A stretch of 64,000 bases of DNA, taken from assembly GCF_032461945.1 (NCBI RefSeq), contig NZ_JAWCUD010000005.1, forward strand, positions 124,001 to 188,000, in the 5' to 3' direction. The notes under the pieces were generated by a model. That model ran no database searches. It saw nothing but the letters and a program-made list of their open reading frames with translations, and had not been told where the DNA came from. The stretch is from Paenibacillus_E violae. Lineage in GTDB: Bacteria > Bacillota > Bacilli > Paenibacillales > NBRC-103111. This document shows positions 51,366 to 59,704 of the stretch, piece after piece (position 1 is the first letter of the stretch; each line of letters begins with the position of its first letter). The translations under genes were made by a program, and so were the position numbers.

Positions 51366-53017
51366 CCCTGCAAAATATTCAAATCAACGCCCCGGACGAT
51401 CCCGGTCAGCAGCTGTTGAAAGATATCCGTTTTGAGCTTGCAGACGGCTCCGTTACAGTATTAATCGGACATTCAGGCTCGGGAAAATCGACGCTCCTTC
51501 AGGTCATGGCAGGTATTTTGGAGCCAGCTTCAGGCATTATTACACTTGATGACCAGCCTTTGTGGCATAAAAGAAAGGTAGACCAAGTGCATCTTTTGCG
51601 GCTGGGTTTGATTTTTCAATTCCCGGAGCAGCAGCTGTTCGCCAGCAGCATTCGCGGGGAATTCGCCTACTCGCTGCGCCCTTACCGGCTTGCGGCGGAC
51701 GAGCGCGAGCACCGCATCCGCGCCGCTTGCGCCGACCTCGACCCCCGCGGCGTCTTCGCCCTGGAGCGCTCGCCGTTTGGCCTAAGCGGCGGCGAGCAGC
51801 GCCGGCTCGCGCTGGCGACAACCTTCGCCACGGCGCCGGATTGGCTCCTCATGGATGAGCCAACCGCCGGCCTCGAGGCGGCGGCCGTTCGCGAATTGCT
51901 GCGCATGATTCGCGAAAGGAAGCGTGGCGGCTACGTCATCGCCACGCACGACCTGGACACGTTCCTGCCGTTGGCAGACCGTGTCCTCGTGTTAGACCGC
52001 GGCGAGCTCGTCTTCGACGGGTCGCCGGCAGAGCTGTGCCGCGCGCCGGAGCTGCTCACGCGCGCGGGTGTCGGCCTCCCGAGCTGCGTGGAGGCCGCTC
52101 AAGCCCTTGCGCGACGCGGCATCGCCATCGCGCCGGATTTGCTCGCGCCGGAGCTGGCTGCGCCGGCGATCTTGCAGGCGCTGCGCGAGCGCAGCAGCGC
52201 AAGCCCGGGGCCGGCGCCGCAAGCGGCAGCGCCGAAGCCCGCGCGCGTTGCGCCAGCGGCGCCGCCGCAGGCCGCGTGGCTAGCGCGGGATCCGCGCGCG
52301 AAGTGGCTGCTCTACCTGCTGCTTGTCATCGGAACGATGCAGCTGCAGGTGTGGAGCGGCCTCGCGGCTTCTGCGCTGCTCTTGGGCCTCTCGTCCCTCG
52401 GGCTTCCGCGCGCCGCGATTCGCGGCAGTTGGAAGATCGCCGTCCCGTTCGTGATCTTCATGTTCCTCTCCATTGTGCTGGCCGGCTTGGAGTGGAGGAC
52501 GGCCGACGGGCCATTCCCGCTTGGCTTCGCGTCAGAGCGCGCGTGGAGCGCGGGCTTCGTCCTCACGCGCTTGTTCCTGATCCTGATGGCCGGCTACTGG
52601 CTGGCCGTGTCTACGCCGTATGGTCAGCTTGTGCAGGGACTGAATTGGGCGCTGTCTTTTTTTCGCAAAATGAAGCTGCCGGTGGAGTCATTTGCTTTGG
52701 CAGTCTCGCTCTTGTTTCGGTTCATCCCGCTTATTTTGCGGGAGTGGCAGCGATTTTCGGCGATAGTGAGGGCCAGAGGCAAAGCAGCGATCAGACCCGG
52801 CATGGTACGCATGCGAGATATCCCGGCGCTGGTTGTACCGCTGCTCCTCGCCATGTTTCACAAAGCTGAGCAAATGACCGTAGCGATGGAAATGAAAAAA
52901 ATCGATGGCAAGCAGCAGCTGCTGAAAAAAAGCACACTGAGCTGGCAGCCCAAGGACACGTTGATCGTTATTTGGAGCGTAGTTGTTTTTGGCGTGCTGA
53001 TCGTTATGCGTTACTAA
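51356..53017 (+). CDS. fused EcfA-EcfT: ECF ATPase joined to transmembrane component
   Basis: A 553-residue fusion. Residues 1-265 are a complete ATPase (Walker A G-H-S-G-S-G-K-S-T, L-S-G-G-E-Q, W-L-L-M-D-E-P, A-T-H-D). An Ala/Pro-rich linker (about 275-310) leads to about 235 residues with five or so hydrophobic segments and the EcfT R-A-R-G coupling motif (I-V-R-A-R-G-K near 475). The second coupling motif is A-M-E-M-K rather than A-R-G (variant). Very GC-rich between about 51650 and 52570. Usually these are separate genes. Confidence 0.88.
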   Translation: MSIALQNIQINAPDDPGQQLLKDIRFELADGSVTVLIGHSGSGKSTLLQVMAGILEPASGIITLDDQPLWHKRKVDQVHLLRLGLIFQFPEQQLFASSIRGEFAYSLRPYRLAADEREHRIRAACADLDPRGVFALERSPFGLSGGEQRRLALATTFATAPDWLLMDEPTAGLEAAAVRELLRMIRERKRGGYVIATHDLDTFLPLADRVLVLDRGELVFDGSPAELCRAPELLTRAGVGLPSCVEAAQALARRGIAIAPDLLAPELAAPAILQALRERSSASPGPAPQAAAPKPARVAPAAPPQAAWLARDPRAKWLLYLLLVIGTMQLQVWSGLAASALLLGLSSLGLPRAAIRGSWKIAVPFVIFMFLSIVLAGLEWRTADGPFPLGFASERAWSAGFVLTRLFLILMAGYWLAVSTPYGQLVQGLNWALSFFRKMKLPVESFALAVSLLFRFIPLILREWQRFSAIVRARGKAAIRPGMVRMRDIPALVVPLLLAMFHKAEQMTVAMEMKKIDGKQQLLKKSTLSWQPKDTLIVIWSVVVFGVLIVMRY

Positions 53018-53024
53018 TAGGGAG

Positions 53025-53057
53025 AGAGCAGCTCATTCTGGAGGAGCTGCTCTTTTT
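53025..53057 (+). terminator. Rho-independent terminator
   Basis: AGAGCAGCTC pairs perfectly with GAGCTGCTCT, then TTTTTG; end of the ECF operon. Confidence 0.9.
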
Positions 53058-53149
53058 GTGCTTGGCGGCTGTAGATCGAGGGGGAATCTTGAGGATGCAA
53101 GCCCCGTATACTATACTTTGACTAAGAAACTCGGACGGCGGTGACAAGC

Positions 53150-53926
53150 ATGAAATTTTCTGATTACACCATCTATGAGCAGCAAATGCTGCGTAAAGTG
53201 AAGCTCTGGGAAATACGTCAACAGAAGACCCCAAATTTGCTTGAAAAAGCCTCGAAATCCGTCTCCACAAACATCAATAAGCTCATCCCGGAAAAGGTGC
53301 ACAAAACGATCACGGCCACCGTCAGAGGGATGTTTCAGACGACATTGTTCGGGATGAACTATATCCCTCAGAATGACCCGCTTGTAGGCGCTTCTCTAGC
53401 TGAAAGTGATGCGAAAGCAGAGGAACTGCTGTCGCTTTATAAAAAGATTGCGGCTGCCGAGGGAGCAGGTACGGGAGCGGGAGGGATTCTGCTCGGCCTG
53501 GCAGACTTCCCGATTTTGATCGGGATCAAGTTGAAATTTCTGTTCGAGCTTGCGCACGCTTATGGCTACTCCACGAAGGACTATAGAGAGCGTTTGTTTA
53601 TCCTGTATGTGTTTCAAATTGCGTTCTCTAGTCCAGCGAAAAAACCTGCTCTATTAGACACGATCAAGAATTGGCACGAGGTCGCAAGCGGCTTTCCGCC
53701 GTCTGATGCCTATATGGATCAAGTGGATTGGCAGCAGCTGCAGCAGGAATATCGGGACACTATTGATTTCCGTAAAATGCTGCAGCTTGTCCCTGGCATT
53801 GGAGCTGTCGTAGGCGCATGGGCGAATTTTGGCCTGCTGGAAGAGTTGGGCGTGGCGGGCATGAACAGCTTTCGCTTGCGCCGGTTAGAGGATAAAACCA
53901 GGTTGGAGGCTGAGGGTGAGCAGTGA
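53150..53926 (+). CDS. EcsC-family protein
   Basis: A 258-residue EcsC protein (DUF3353): Y-E-x-Q near residue 8, P-(x)-L-L-E-K-A near 30, a G-rich G-A-G-T-G-A-G-G-I-L-L-G hydrophobic segment near 108, and P-G-I-G-A-V-V-G-A-W near 210. EcsC homologues occur beside the EcsAB transporter or alone; function unknown. The ATG at 53150 (GGCGGTGA eight bases ahead) is preferred over the GTG at 53141. Confidence 0.85.
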   Translation: MKFSDYTIYEQQMLRKVKLWEIRQQKTPNLLEKASKSVSTNINKLIPEKVHKTITATVRGMFQTTLFGMNYIPQNDPLVGASLAESDAKAEELLSLYKKIAAAEGAGTGAGGILLGLADFPILIGIKLKFLFELAHAYGYSTKDYRERLFILYVFQIAFSSPAKKPALLDTIKNWHEVASGFPPSDAYMDQVDWQQLQQEYRDTIDFRKMLQLVPGIGAVVGAWANFGLLEELGVAGMNSFRLRRLEDKTRLEAEGEQ

Positions 53927-53941
53927 ACGGGTGGATTCCCG

Positions 53942-54122
53942 TTGGAGAAAATCCAATGAAAGTGCGAATTTCCTTGCTAAAATGCTGGTTTGGTTGGATG
54001 AAATCCAATAGGTAGGGGGAAATTGGCATCCTGTGGGCTGTTGCGGCGTGCTTCGTTGGATTTCATCCAACGGAACGCGGAAATCCGGCCTCAAAAAGGA
54101 GTTCTCATTGGAATTTATCCAA
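53942..54122. repeat. four-site cassette, TTGGA-N5-TCCAA family
   Basis: Fifteen-bp palindromes start at 53942, 53994, 54056 and 54108: steps 52, 62, 52. Spacers are GAAAA, TGAAA, TTTCA and ATTTA: the third is the exact reverse complement of the second, so order is forward-forward-reverse-reverse. From 54123 to 54493 I see no gene; it starts with a GC-rich, Pro/Arg-like low-complexity stretch and ends with the NADH dehydrogenase promoter. Confidence 0.9.
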
Positions 54123-54493
54123 TGAGAAGAGGCGAGGCATCGCCAGCCCGCGGTCCAACTCCTTAGCCCCGCCATGCGCTCGCCACGCCGTTCAATGTCT
54201 TGGTCCGCCACGTGCCCGCCACGCGCTCTCGCCCTACGTCCCGCATCCCCTCGCCCCGCGCACTTATGCCGCTGCACCCGCCCCCCATACCACACAGCCT
54301 TTTTTGACCAAGCTAGGCAATGTTCCAGTGATTTTTAGGAAAGAGGCACATATACTAATGATGAGCCAAACCATGTGTACGCCCTGAACGAGTATGTGAT
54401 TTTTTTCACATGACAACCCTGGATGGTTTGGTCGATCTTTTTCACCAACGATGGTAGAGAAAAAAGATGATGTAATCGGAGGAGAGGATTCAG

Positions 54494-55723
54494 ATGAGTA
54501 GACCGAAGGTGGTTATTCTGGGAGCTGGGTACGGTGGGCTTGTAACGGCAATAAGGCTGCAGAAGCTGATCAAAGCAGATGAAGTGGCGGTCACGCTGGT
54601 GAACAAACACGACTATCACTACATGACGACACATCTGCATATGCCGGCAGCCGGCACTGATCATCATGAGAATGCGCGTGTAGCAATTAAGGATCTGATC
54701 GATGAGCGGAAAATTCATTTTATCAAAGCAACGGTTCAGCAGATCGTACCTGAGGAAAAAAAGGTGGTTCTGACGGACGAAGTCCTCACCTACGACTACT
54801 TGGTCGTGGGGCTTGGGAGTGAGACGGAAACCTTCGGCATTCCGGGATTGCGCGAGTATGCGATGACAATTAACAGCATTAACAGTGTTCGCTTCATTCG
54901 TCAGCATACACAGTATATGTTCGCTAAATATAAATTGGATTCCAAGCATAAGGAATATTTGACAATCGTTGTTGGAGGCGCTGGTTTTACAGGCACGGAG
55001 TTTGTTGGGGAGCTGGCTGACCGAATTCCTGATCTTTGCCACATGTTTGACGTCGATCCTTCCCTTGTTCAGATCATCAATATCGAAGCATCGCCTACTG
55101 CTTTGCCGCCAGGATTGCCGAATGACCTCGTGGAATACGGCATGGACGTGATGCGCCGCAAAGGGGTTCAATATAAATTATCTACCGCCATCAAGGCATG
55201 CGAGCCCGGCGGCGTGCTGTTGGGAGACGGCCAATTCATACCTGCCGGCACGGTCATTTGGTCGGGAGGTGTTCGTGGGAATTCCTTGCTGCAAGATGCG
55301 GGCTTCCACGTCCAACGCGGCAGGGTCAAAGTGGATGACTACTTGCGTTCCTTGCAGTTTCCCGATGTTTTTATTACGGGTGATTGCTCGATTGTCATGA
55401 GCCCGGAAGGCACGCCATACCCCGCCAATGCCCAAATCGCCGTCCAACAAGGTTGTAATACGGCAAAAAATTTATACTATTCACTGAGTGGAAAGCCATT
55501 ACGACCTTTTGCCTACGATTACAAAGGCACGGTCGCCTCGCTTGGTCGCGGAGAAGCAATTGGTATCCTGAAGGTCAAAAAAGTGAAAGGCAGGCTGGCC
55601 GCATTCCTCAAAAAGATAATCGATGCCCGCTATTTATTTCTCATTGGCGGTATCCCACTCATCTTCAAAAAGATGATTTTTAAGCAAAAACAAGCCACAA
55701 GGAAGCGTCATGTGAGAAATTAA
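54494..55723 (+). CDS. type II NADH dehydrogenase (NDH-2-like, FAD)
   Basis: A 409-residue flavoprotein with an N-terminal FAD fold (G10-A-G-Y-G-G), NADH-binding V-V-G-G-A-G-F-T-G-T near 160, and F-I-T-G-D-C near 293. A basic C-terminal tail (K-Q-K-Q-A-T-R-K-R) may aid membrane attachment. It passes electrons from NADH to menaquinone without pumping protons; B. subtilis has several such homologues (YumB, YutJ). ATG with GGAGGAG ahead. Confidence 0.88.
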   Translation: MSRPKVVILGAGYGGLVTAIRLQKLIKADEVAVTLVNKHDYHYMTTHLHMPAAGTDHHENARVAIKDLIDERKIHFIKATVQQIVPEEKKVVLTDEVLTYDYLVVGLGSETETFGIPGLREYAMTINSINSVRFIRQHTQYMFAKYKLDSKHKEYLTIVVGGAGFTGTEFVGELADRIPDLCHMFDVDPSLVQIINIEASPTALPPGLPNDLVEYGMDVMRRKGVQYKLSTAIKACEPGGVLLGDGQFIPAGTVIWSGGVRGNSLLQDAGFHVQRGRVKVDDYLRSLQFPDVFITGDCSIVMSPEGTPYPANAQIAVQQGCNTAKNLYYSLSGKPLRPFAYDYKGTVASLGRGEAIGILKVKKVKGRLAAFLKKIIDARYLFLIGGIPLIFKKMIFKQKQATRKRHVRN

Positions 55724-55825
55724 TTTTGCTGAAATACCCGAAAATCTAATGAATCAGACAATAAGCTAGTAAAACAGAGATACTGAAAGGATTACATCAT
55801 TGTAAGCGGATTATCAAATGAATGC

Positions 55826-55864
55826 GGGGAGGGAATAATCTTTTTTAAGATTATTCTCTCCTTT
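55826..55864. terminator. hairpin terminator after the NADH dehydrogenase gene
   Basis: GGAGGGAATAATCTT pairs with AAGATTATTCTCTCC around TTTT. Long stem but a weak T-tail. Confidence 0.65.
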
Positions 55865-55931
55865 ACTATGAGCCAATAAGAGAGTAGTATCAACTCGTAC
55901 GTTAACAGTTGAATATTTCGCTTAATTTTCT

Positions 55932-56078
55932 AATTAGAAAAGCGGGGGAACCATAGGTTTCAACGGGGTGAGTAAGGTGTGTCTTGTCGCATGCGGCAGC
56001 TACCTTTAGGGCAGATTTCTCGCAGCCCGAACCCGTCAGCTAACCTCGTAAGCGGTCGTGAGAAAGGAGAACATGTGG
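55932..56078 (+). promoter_or_regulatory. c-di-AMP riboswitch (ydaO-yuaA)
   Basis: Conserved marks are GCGGGGGAACC, GGGGTGA, a central stem with TACCTTTAGGGCAGA, then CCCGAACCCGTCAGCTAACC, TCGTAAGCG and GAGAAAGGAG. Binding of c-di-AMP should promote termination at 56084-56109. The gene below, kimA, is a classic target. Confidence 0.93.
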
Positions 56079-56083
56079 CTAAG

Positions 56084-56109
56084 CACAAGGTCTATCCTTG
56101 TGTTTTTTT
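56084..56109 (+). terminator. riboswitch terminator
   Basis: CACAAGG pairs with CCTTGTG, then seven T, directly after the aptamer. Confidence 0.9.
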
Positions 56110-56165
56110 GCGCCTAAAAAAGGAAATCAAGCTGAAAACTAGGTTATTTGGAGGAATTTCACAGC

Positions 56166-58001
56166 ATGACAAGTGACTCATTGAAAAAGATTGTATTCGG
56201 CAAACCGCTGAAATCAGCGGAGCTGGAATCTGAGAAAATGCAGGTATGGAAGGCTCTGCCCATCCTGTCTTCAGATGCCCTGTCTTCGGTAGCCTATGGC
56301 ACGGAGCAAATTTTGCTAGAGCTTGCAACTGTTGGGGTTGCTGCTTTTGCTTTCTCATTGCCGATTGCAATCTCGATTATTGCTTTAATCATGCTTCTTG
56401 TTTTAAGTTATCGCCAAGTGATTGAGGCCTATCCAATGGGCGGCGGAGCTTACATGGTGGCCAAGGAAAATTTGGGCATGATGTCGGGAAGGCTCACCGG
56501 AGTTTCACTGCTGATTGATTACACGTTAACCGTTGCGGTTTCGATTTCAGCAGGCGTGCAGGCGATAACGTCGGCATTCCCGGTTACAGTGCCTTATATT
56601 GTCCCCATAGCCTTAGTGCTTGTCTGGTTGATGGTTTGGCTGAATTTGCGGGGCACTTCTGAATCCGGAACGGTGTTCGCGATTCCAACGTACTTTTTTA
56701 TCCTGTGTATTTTACTGCTGATCGGCAAAGGGATCTTCGATATGCTGACAGGATCCATGAATATGCATGAATTCCAAGTTGTTCCCAGCTCGATGACGAG
56801 CTCATTGACTTTGTTTGTTATTCTAAAAGCCTTTTCATCCGGCTGCTCGGCCGTGACAGGGATTGAGGCGATATCCGATGCGGTGCCGCATTTCCGTACG
56901 CCATCTGTCAAGAATGCCAAGAGAACCCTGGCTTCGCTTGGTACACTATTGGCGATTGTCTTCGGGGGCGTCACCTTGCTGAGCTTGGGTTATGGAATTG
57001 CACCTGACCCGCATGGACATACTTCGGTCTTGTCGATGGTTACGGAGCAAGCGTTTGGCCGTGGCGTCATGTATTATGCCACACAGATTGGCACCATGCT
57101 GATTCTAGTATTGGCTGCGAATACGAGCTTCAACGGATTTCCTATTTTGGCATCCATTATGGCTCAGGATAAAAACTTTCCGCGCATGTTCTCGTATCGG
57201 GGAGATCGGTTGTCGTTTCACTACGGGATCGTAACGTTAGGTGTTTTGGCAAGTATCTTGCTCGTCATTTTCAAAGGAAAAACCGATGCACTTATTCCAC
57301 TTTATGCGATTGGCGTCTTTTTATCTTTTACCCTTGCCCAAAGCGGTTTGGTCCGCAAGTGGTTCAGAGAACGTCCGGCTGGCTGGATCGGCAAGTTCGT
57401 TATTAATGGGTTAGGGGGAATCGTCTCCCTTGCCGTTCTTATTATTTTCTGTATTACCAAATTTAGTGAAGGCGCTTGGATTGTTATTATTGTGACGCCG
57501 CTATTGCTTTGGGGAATAACCAAAATCAGCAATCACTATGATGATGTAGCCAAACAACTGCGCATTGATATCACACAAGAACGCGTATGCGTGAAGGAAC
57601 CTGTAATCATTGTACCTGTTGCGGGCATTCACCGCGTTGTAGCGCAGTCTTTGAACTATGCCAAATCTTTATCTCCCAATGTCATTGCTTTCTACGTCTC
57701 GTTTTCGGATGAGGATGAAGAAGCGATGCAGGAGAAGTGGGATAAGTGGGATCCGGGCGTTCGGCTTGTCGTGTTCAAATCCCGTTATCGGACCATTTTG
57801 AAGCCGCTGGCTGAGTTTATTGAAAGAGTCGATACCCATGTTTCGGAAAAGCAATCGATCATGGTGATCCTGCCCCAGTTCATGCCGAAAAAATGGTGGC
57901 ACCGCCTGCTCCACAACCAGTCTGCCGCACGTATTCGCTCGAAGCTGCAAGCCGATAAAGATATCGTCGTTGCGACGGTGCCCTATCATTTGCATGAGTA
58001 G
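56166..58001 (+). CDS. kimA: KimA-type potassium transporter (APC superfamily)
   Basis: A 611-residue APC permease with about twelve transmembrane segments (P-M-G-G-G-A-Y near 85) and a C-terminal cytoplasmic domain (about 465-611, universal-stress-like fold). It matches KimA (formerly YdaO), the high-affinity K+/H+ symporter of B. subtilis. c-di-AMP controls it by riboswitch, and c-di-AMP inhibits the homologue at the protein level. ATG with GGAGGA 11 bases ahead; a TTG overlaps that site. Confidence 0.92.
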   Translation: MTSDSLKKIVFGKPLKSAELESEKMQVWKALPILSSDALSSVAYGTEQILLELATVGVAAFAFSLPIAISIIALIMLLVLSYRQVIEAYPMGGGAYMVAKENLGMMSGRLTGVSLLIDYTLTVAVSISAGVQAITSAFPVTVPYIVPIALVLVWLMVWLNLRGTSESGTVFAIPTYFFILCILLLIGKGIFDMLTGSMNMHEFQVVPSSMTSSLTLFVILKAFSSGCSAVTGIEAISDAVPHFRTPSVKNAKRTLASLGTLLAIVFGGVTLLSLGYGIAPDPHGHTSVLSMVTEQAFGRGVMYYATQIGTMLILVLAANTSFNGFPILASIMAQDKNFPRMFSYRGDRLSFHYGIVTLGVLASILLVIFKGKTDALIPLYAIGVFLSFTLAQSGLVRKWFRERPAGWIGKFVINGLGGIVSLAVLIIFCITKFSEGAWIVIIVTPLLLWGITKISNHYDDVAKQLRIDITQERVCVKEPVIIVPVAGIHRVVAQSLNYAKSLSPNVIAFYVSFSDEDEEAMQEKWDKWDPGVRLVVFKSRYRTILKPLAEFIERVDTHVSEKQSIMVILPQFMPKKWWHRLLHNQSAARIRSKLQADKDIVVATVPYHLHE

Positions 58002-58057
58002 AGGTGTACAATAAAGGGGTAAACCGGATGTAGAAATGGAACAGAGGTGAACCTTTT

Positions 58058-58318
58058 ATGGCAAAAAAGAAATGGTCAAACACTACCGCTGAACCTAGCG
58101 CGCAAGATAAACCTGCGACACTCAAAGATTTGCTGCGCCCTGATATCGTAGCGGGGCTGAAGGCTCAGGCTGATGCGATGAAAGCTGAGGAGCAGGCTCG
58201 CAAAGAGGCTGCCAGAGCTGAAGCAGAGGCTGCGCGCAAGGCGGAGGAGAAACGGCTGGAGAATGATTTCGGCCACTTGCTCGAGAAGAGCAAGCTGGAT
58301 TGGAGAAAACACAAATGA
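58058..58318 (+). CDS. YqkE-family protein
   Basis: An 86-residue, highly charged helical protein. It has the family T-L-K-D-L-L-x-P near residue 21 and ends with F-G-H-L-L-E-K-S-K-L-D-W-R-K-H, with a Glu/Ala/Lys coiled coil between. Function unknown. The last four bases overlap the following start (ATGA), suggesting coupled translation with the deacetylase gene. Confidence 0.8.
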   Translation: MAKKKWSNTTAEPSAQDKPATLKDLLRPDIVAGLKAQADAMKAEEQARKEAARAEAEAARKAEEKRLENDFGHLLEKSKLDWRKHK

Positions 58319-59265
58319 GGAAGCGCTTGGTGTGCTTCCTTTTTCTTTCGGGTGCGTTGATAGCGCTTACAGGTTGTGGGGTGGAGAGAGGGCCGATGAA
58401 GCTTGCGGACGAACCGGCTGTGTCGGGAAGGCCGGATTCTGTTGTATCTGCAGCGCCGGTTGTGCAAGGCGCCGTCACTCCGGTGCCCACTTCGAAAGTA
58501 ATACCGACAGACATATCAGCGCCAACTGACGCACCACTCTTACCTGCAAAGTTGCCTTCGCTTGCCCAGACCTTAGTGGAACGCTATCATAAGGCAGTTC
58601 CGGCAAAATGGGGCGAGAACATCCCCGGCGTGCGGACACATCTGGTGACGCAGGATAAGGTGATCGCCCTGACCTTTGACGCTTGCGGCGGCAAAGAAGG
58701 CAGCGGTTACGATGAGAAGTTAATCGATTATTTGATCAAGGAGCAAATTCCGGCGACCTTGTTTGTTAATGCGAGATGGCTTGCCGCGAATCCGGACATT
58801 TTTGCCAAGCTGGCGGCGAACCCGCTGTTTGAAATCGAAAACCATGGGACCGAGCATCGGCCGCTCTCTGTGAATGGCAGAGCCGCATATGGCATCGCAG
58901 GAACCAAAGATGTAAGCAATGTGATTCGCGAAGTAACGGAGAACGCCGATGAAATCGAGAAGCGGACGGGTAGGCGGCCGCTATTTTTCCGCTCAGGCAC
59001 GGCCTTCTACGACGATATCGCCGTTGACATTGCCCACGACCTGGGTTTTCAGTTGGCGGGCTATAACGTACTTGGCGACGCTGGAGCTACATTTAACACG
59101 GAGCAGGTCTACCATGCGCTTACTAAGGCCCGGAGCGGTTCCATCATTTTGGCGCATATGAACCATCCGGAGAAAGACACGGCTGAAGGTGTCATGAAGG
59201 CGATACCTGTTATGCAGAAGGCGGGCTTTCGATTTGTTCATCTGTCAGCCTATCCCGTAGAGTGA
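58315..59265 (+). CDS. polysaccharide deacetylase lipoprotein
   Basis: A 316-residue lipoprotein (L-T-G-C21 lipobox) with a Pro/Thr-rich linker and a NodB-type deacetylase domain: L-T-F-D-A-C-G-G near 110 (the usual second Asp is Ala) and H-G-T-E-H metal ligands near 178. These remove acetyl groups from cell-wall polysaccharide. The TFDACGG form occurs in a known subgroup, so activity is possible. The start at 58315 (GGAGAAAACACA) is preferred. Confidence 0.85.
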   Translation: MRKRLVCFLFLSGALIALTGCGVERGPMKLADEPAVSGRPDSVVSAAPVVQGAVTPVPTSKVIPTDISAPTDAPLLPAKLPSLAQTLVERYHKAVPAKWGENIPGVRTHLVTQDKVIALTFDACGGKEGSGYDEKLIDYLIKEQIPATLFVNARWLAANPDIFAKLAANPLFEIENHGTEHRPLSVNGRAAYGIAGTKDVSNVIREVTENADEIEKRTGRRPLFFRSGTAFYDDIAVDIAHDLGFQLAGYNVLGDAGATFNTEQVYHALTKARSGSIILAHMNHPEKDTAEGVMKAIPVMQKAGFRFVHLSAYPVE

Positions 59266-59302
59266 AATAGATGGACTTCCTATCGTTAATCTGCGCTGTT
59301 CA

Positions 59303-59518
59303 TCACCTTTTTTTCATCTCAAAAAACTCGCACTCATTCCGATCATAGTAAGCTAAATCAGCAACACGCGATTGCAAAACCACGGTTGTTTCGCTGAAAC
59401 GAAGGACGATCGCATTCGAATCGACAATATGATCGTCTTTGAAAACACGGACAAAAACGCCTTTTTCCACAGCTTCCTGAAAATCGGAATCCGTCACTAA
59501 TCGTTGGTTACCGGCCAT
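59303..59518 (-). CDS. small conserved-looking protein, unknown
   Basis: A 71-residue protein from the ATG at 59518 (AGGAG ten bases ahead): M-A-G-N-Q-R-L-V-T-D-S-D-F-Q. Mixed alpha/beta, with a V-x-V-F-K-D-D-H-I-V-D-S segment resembling a small beta-barrel. No family recognised. It faces the deacetylase 3' end, with no clear terminator between. Confidence 0.5.
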   Translation of the reverse strand: MAGNQRLVTDSDFQEAVEKGVFVRVFKDDHIVDSNAIVLRFSETTVVLQSRVADLAYYDRNECEFFEMKKR

Positions 59519-59704
59519 ACTCAGCATTCTCCTTGCATGTATAAAATAGTTCTTCAATTGTACCACAACGCGCCAACAATCTCCCGTTCTCCACGAACGC
59601 CTACTCTTCGCCCGGCATAGAATGTAGCACCAAAGAGTCTATTCCTTGTCATTGACGAAATGGACTCCCAAATGCTGCATAGGCAGAGAGGATGCGTGAT
59701 CCCG

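Noticed and set aside
52036..52869. 277-codon plus-strand frame
   Set aside because: Out-of-phase shadow of the EcfA-EcfT fusion in a GC-rich stretch, not a sign of a frameshift: the main frame keeps all ATPase and EcfT motifs.
54335..55171. 278-codon minus-strand frame
   Set aside because: Runs antisense through the NADH dehydrogenase gene; no ribosome site and poor codon use.
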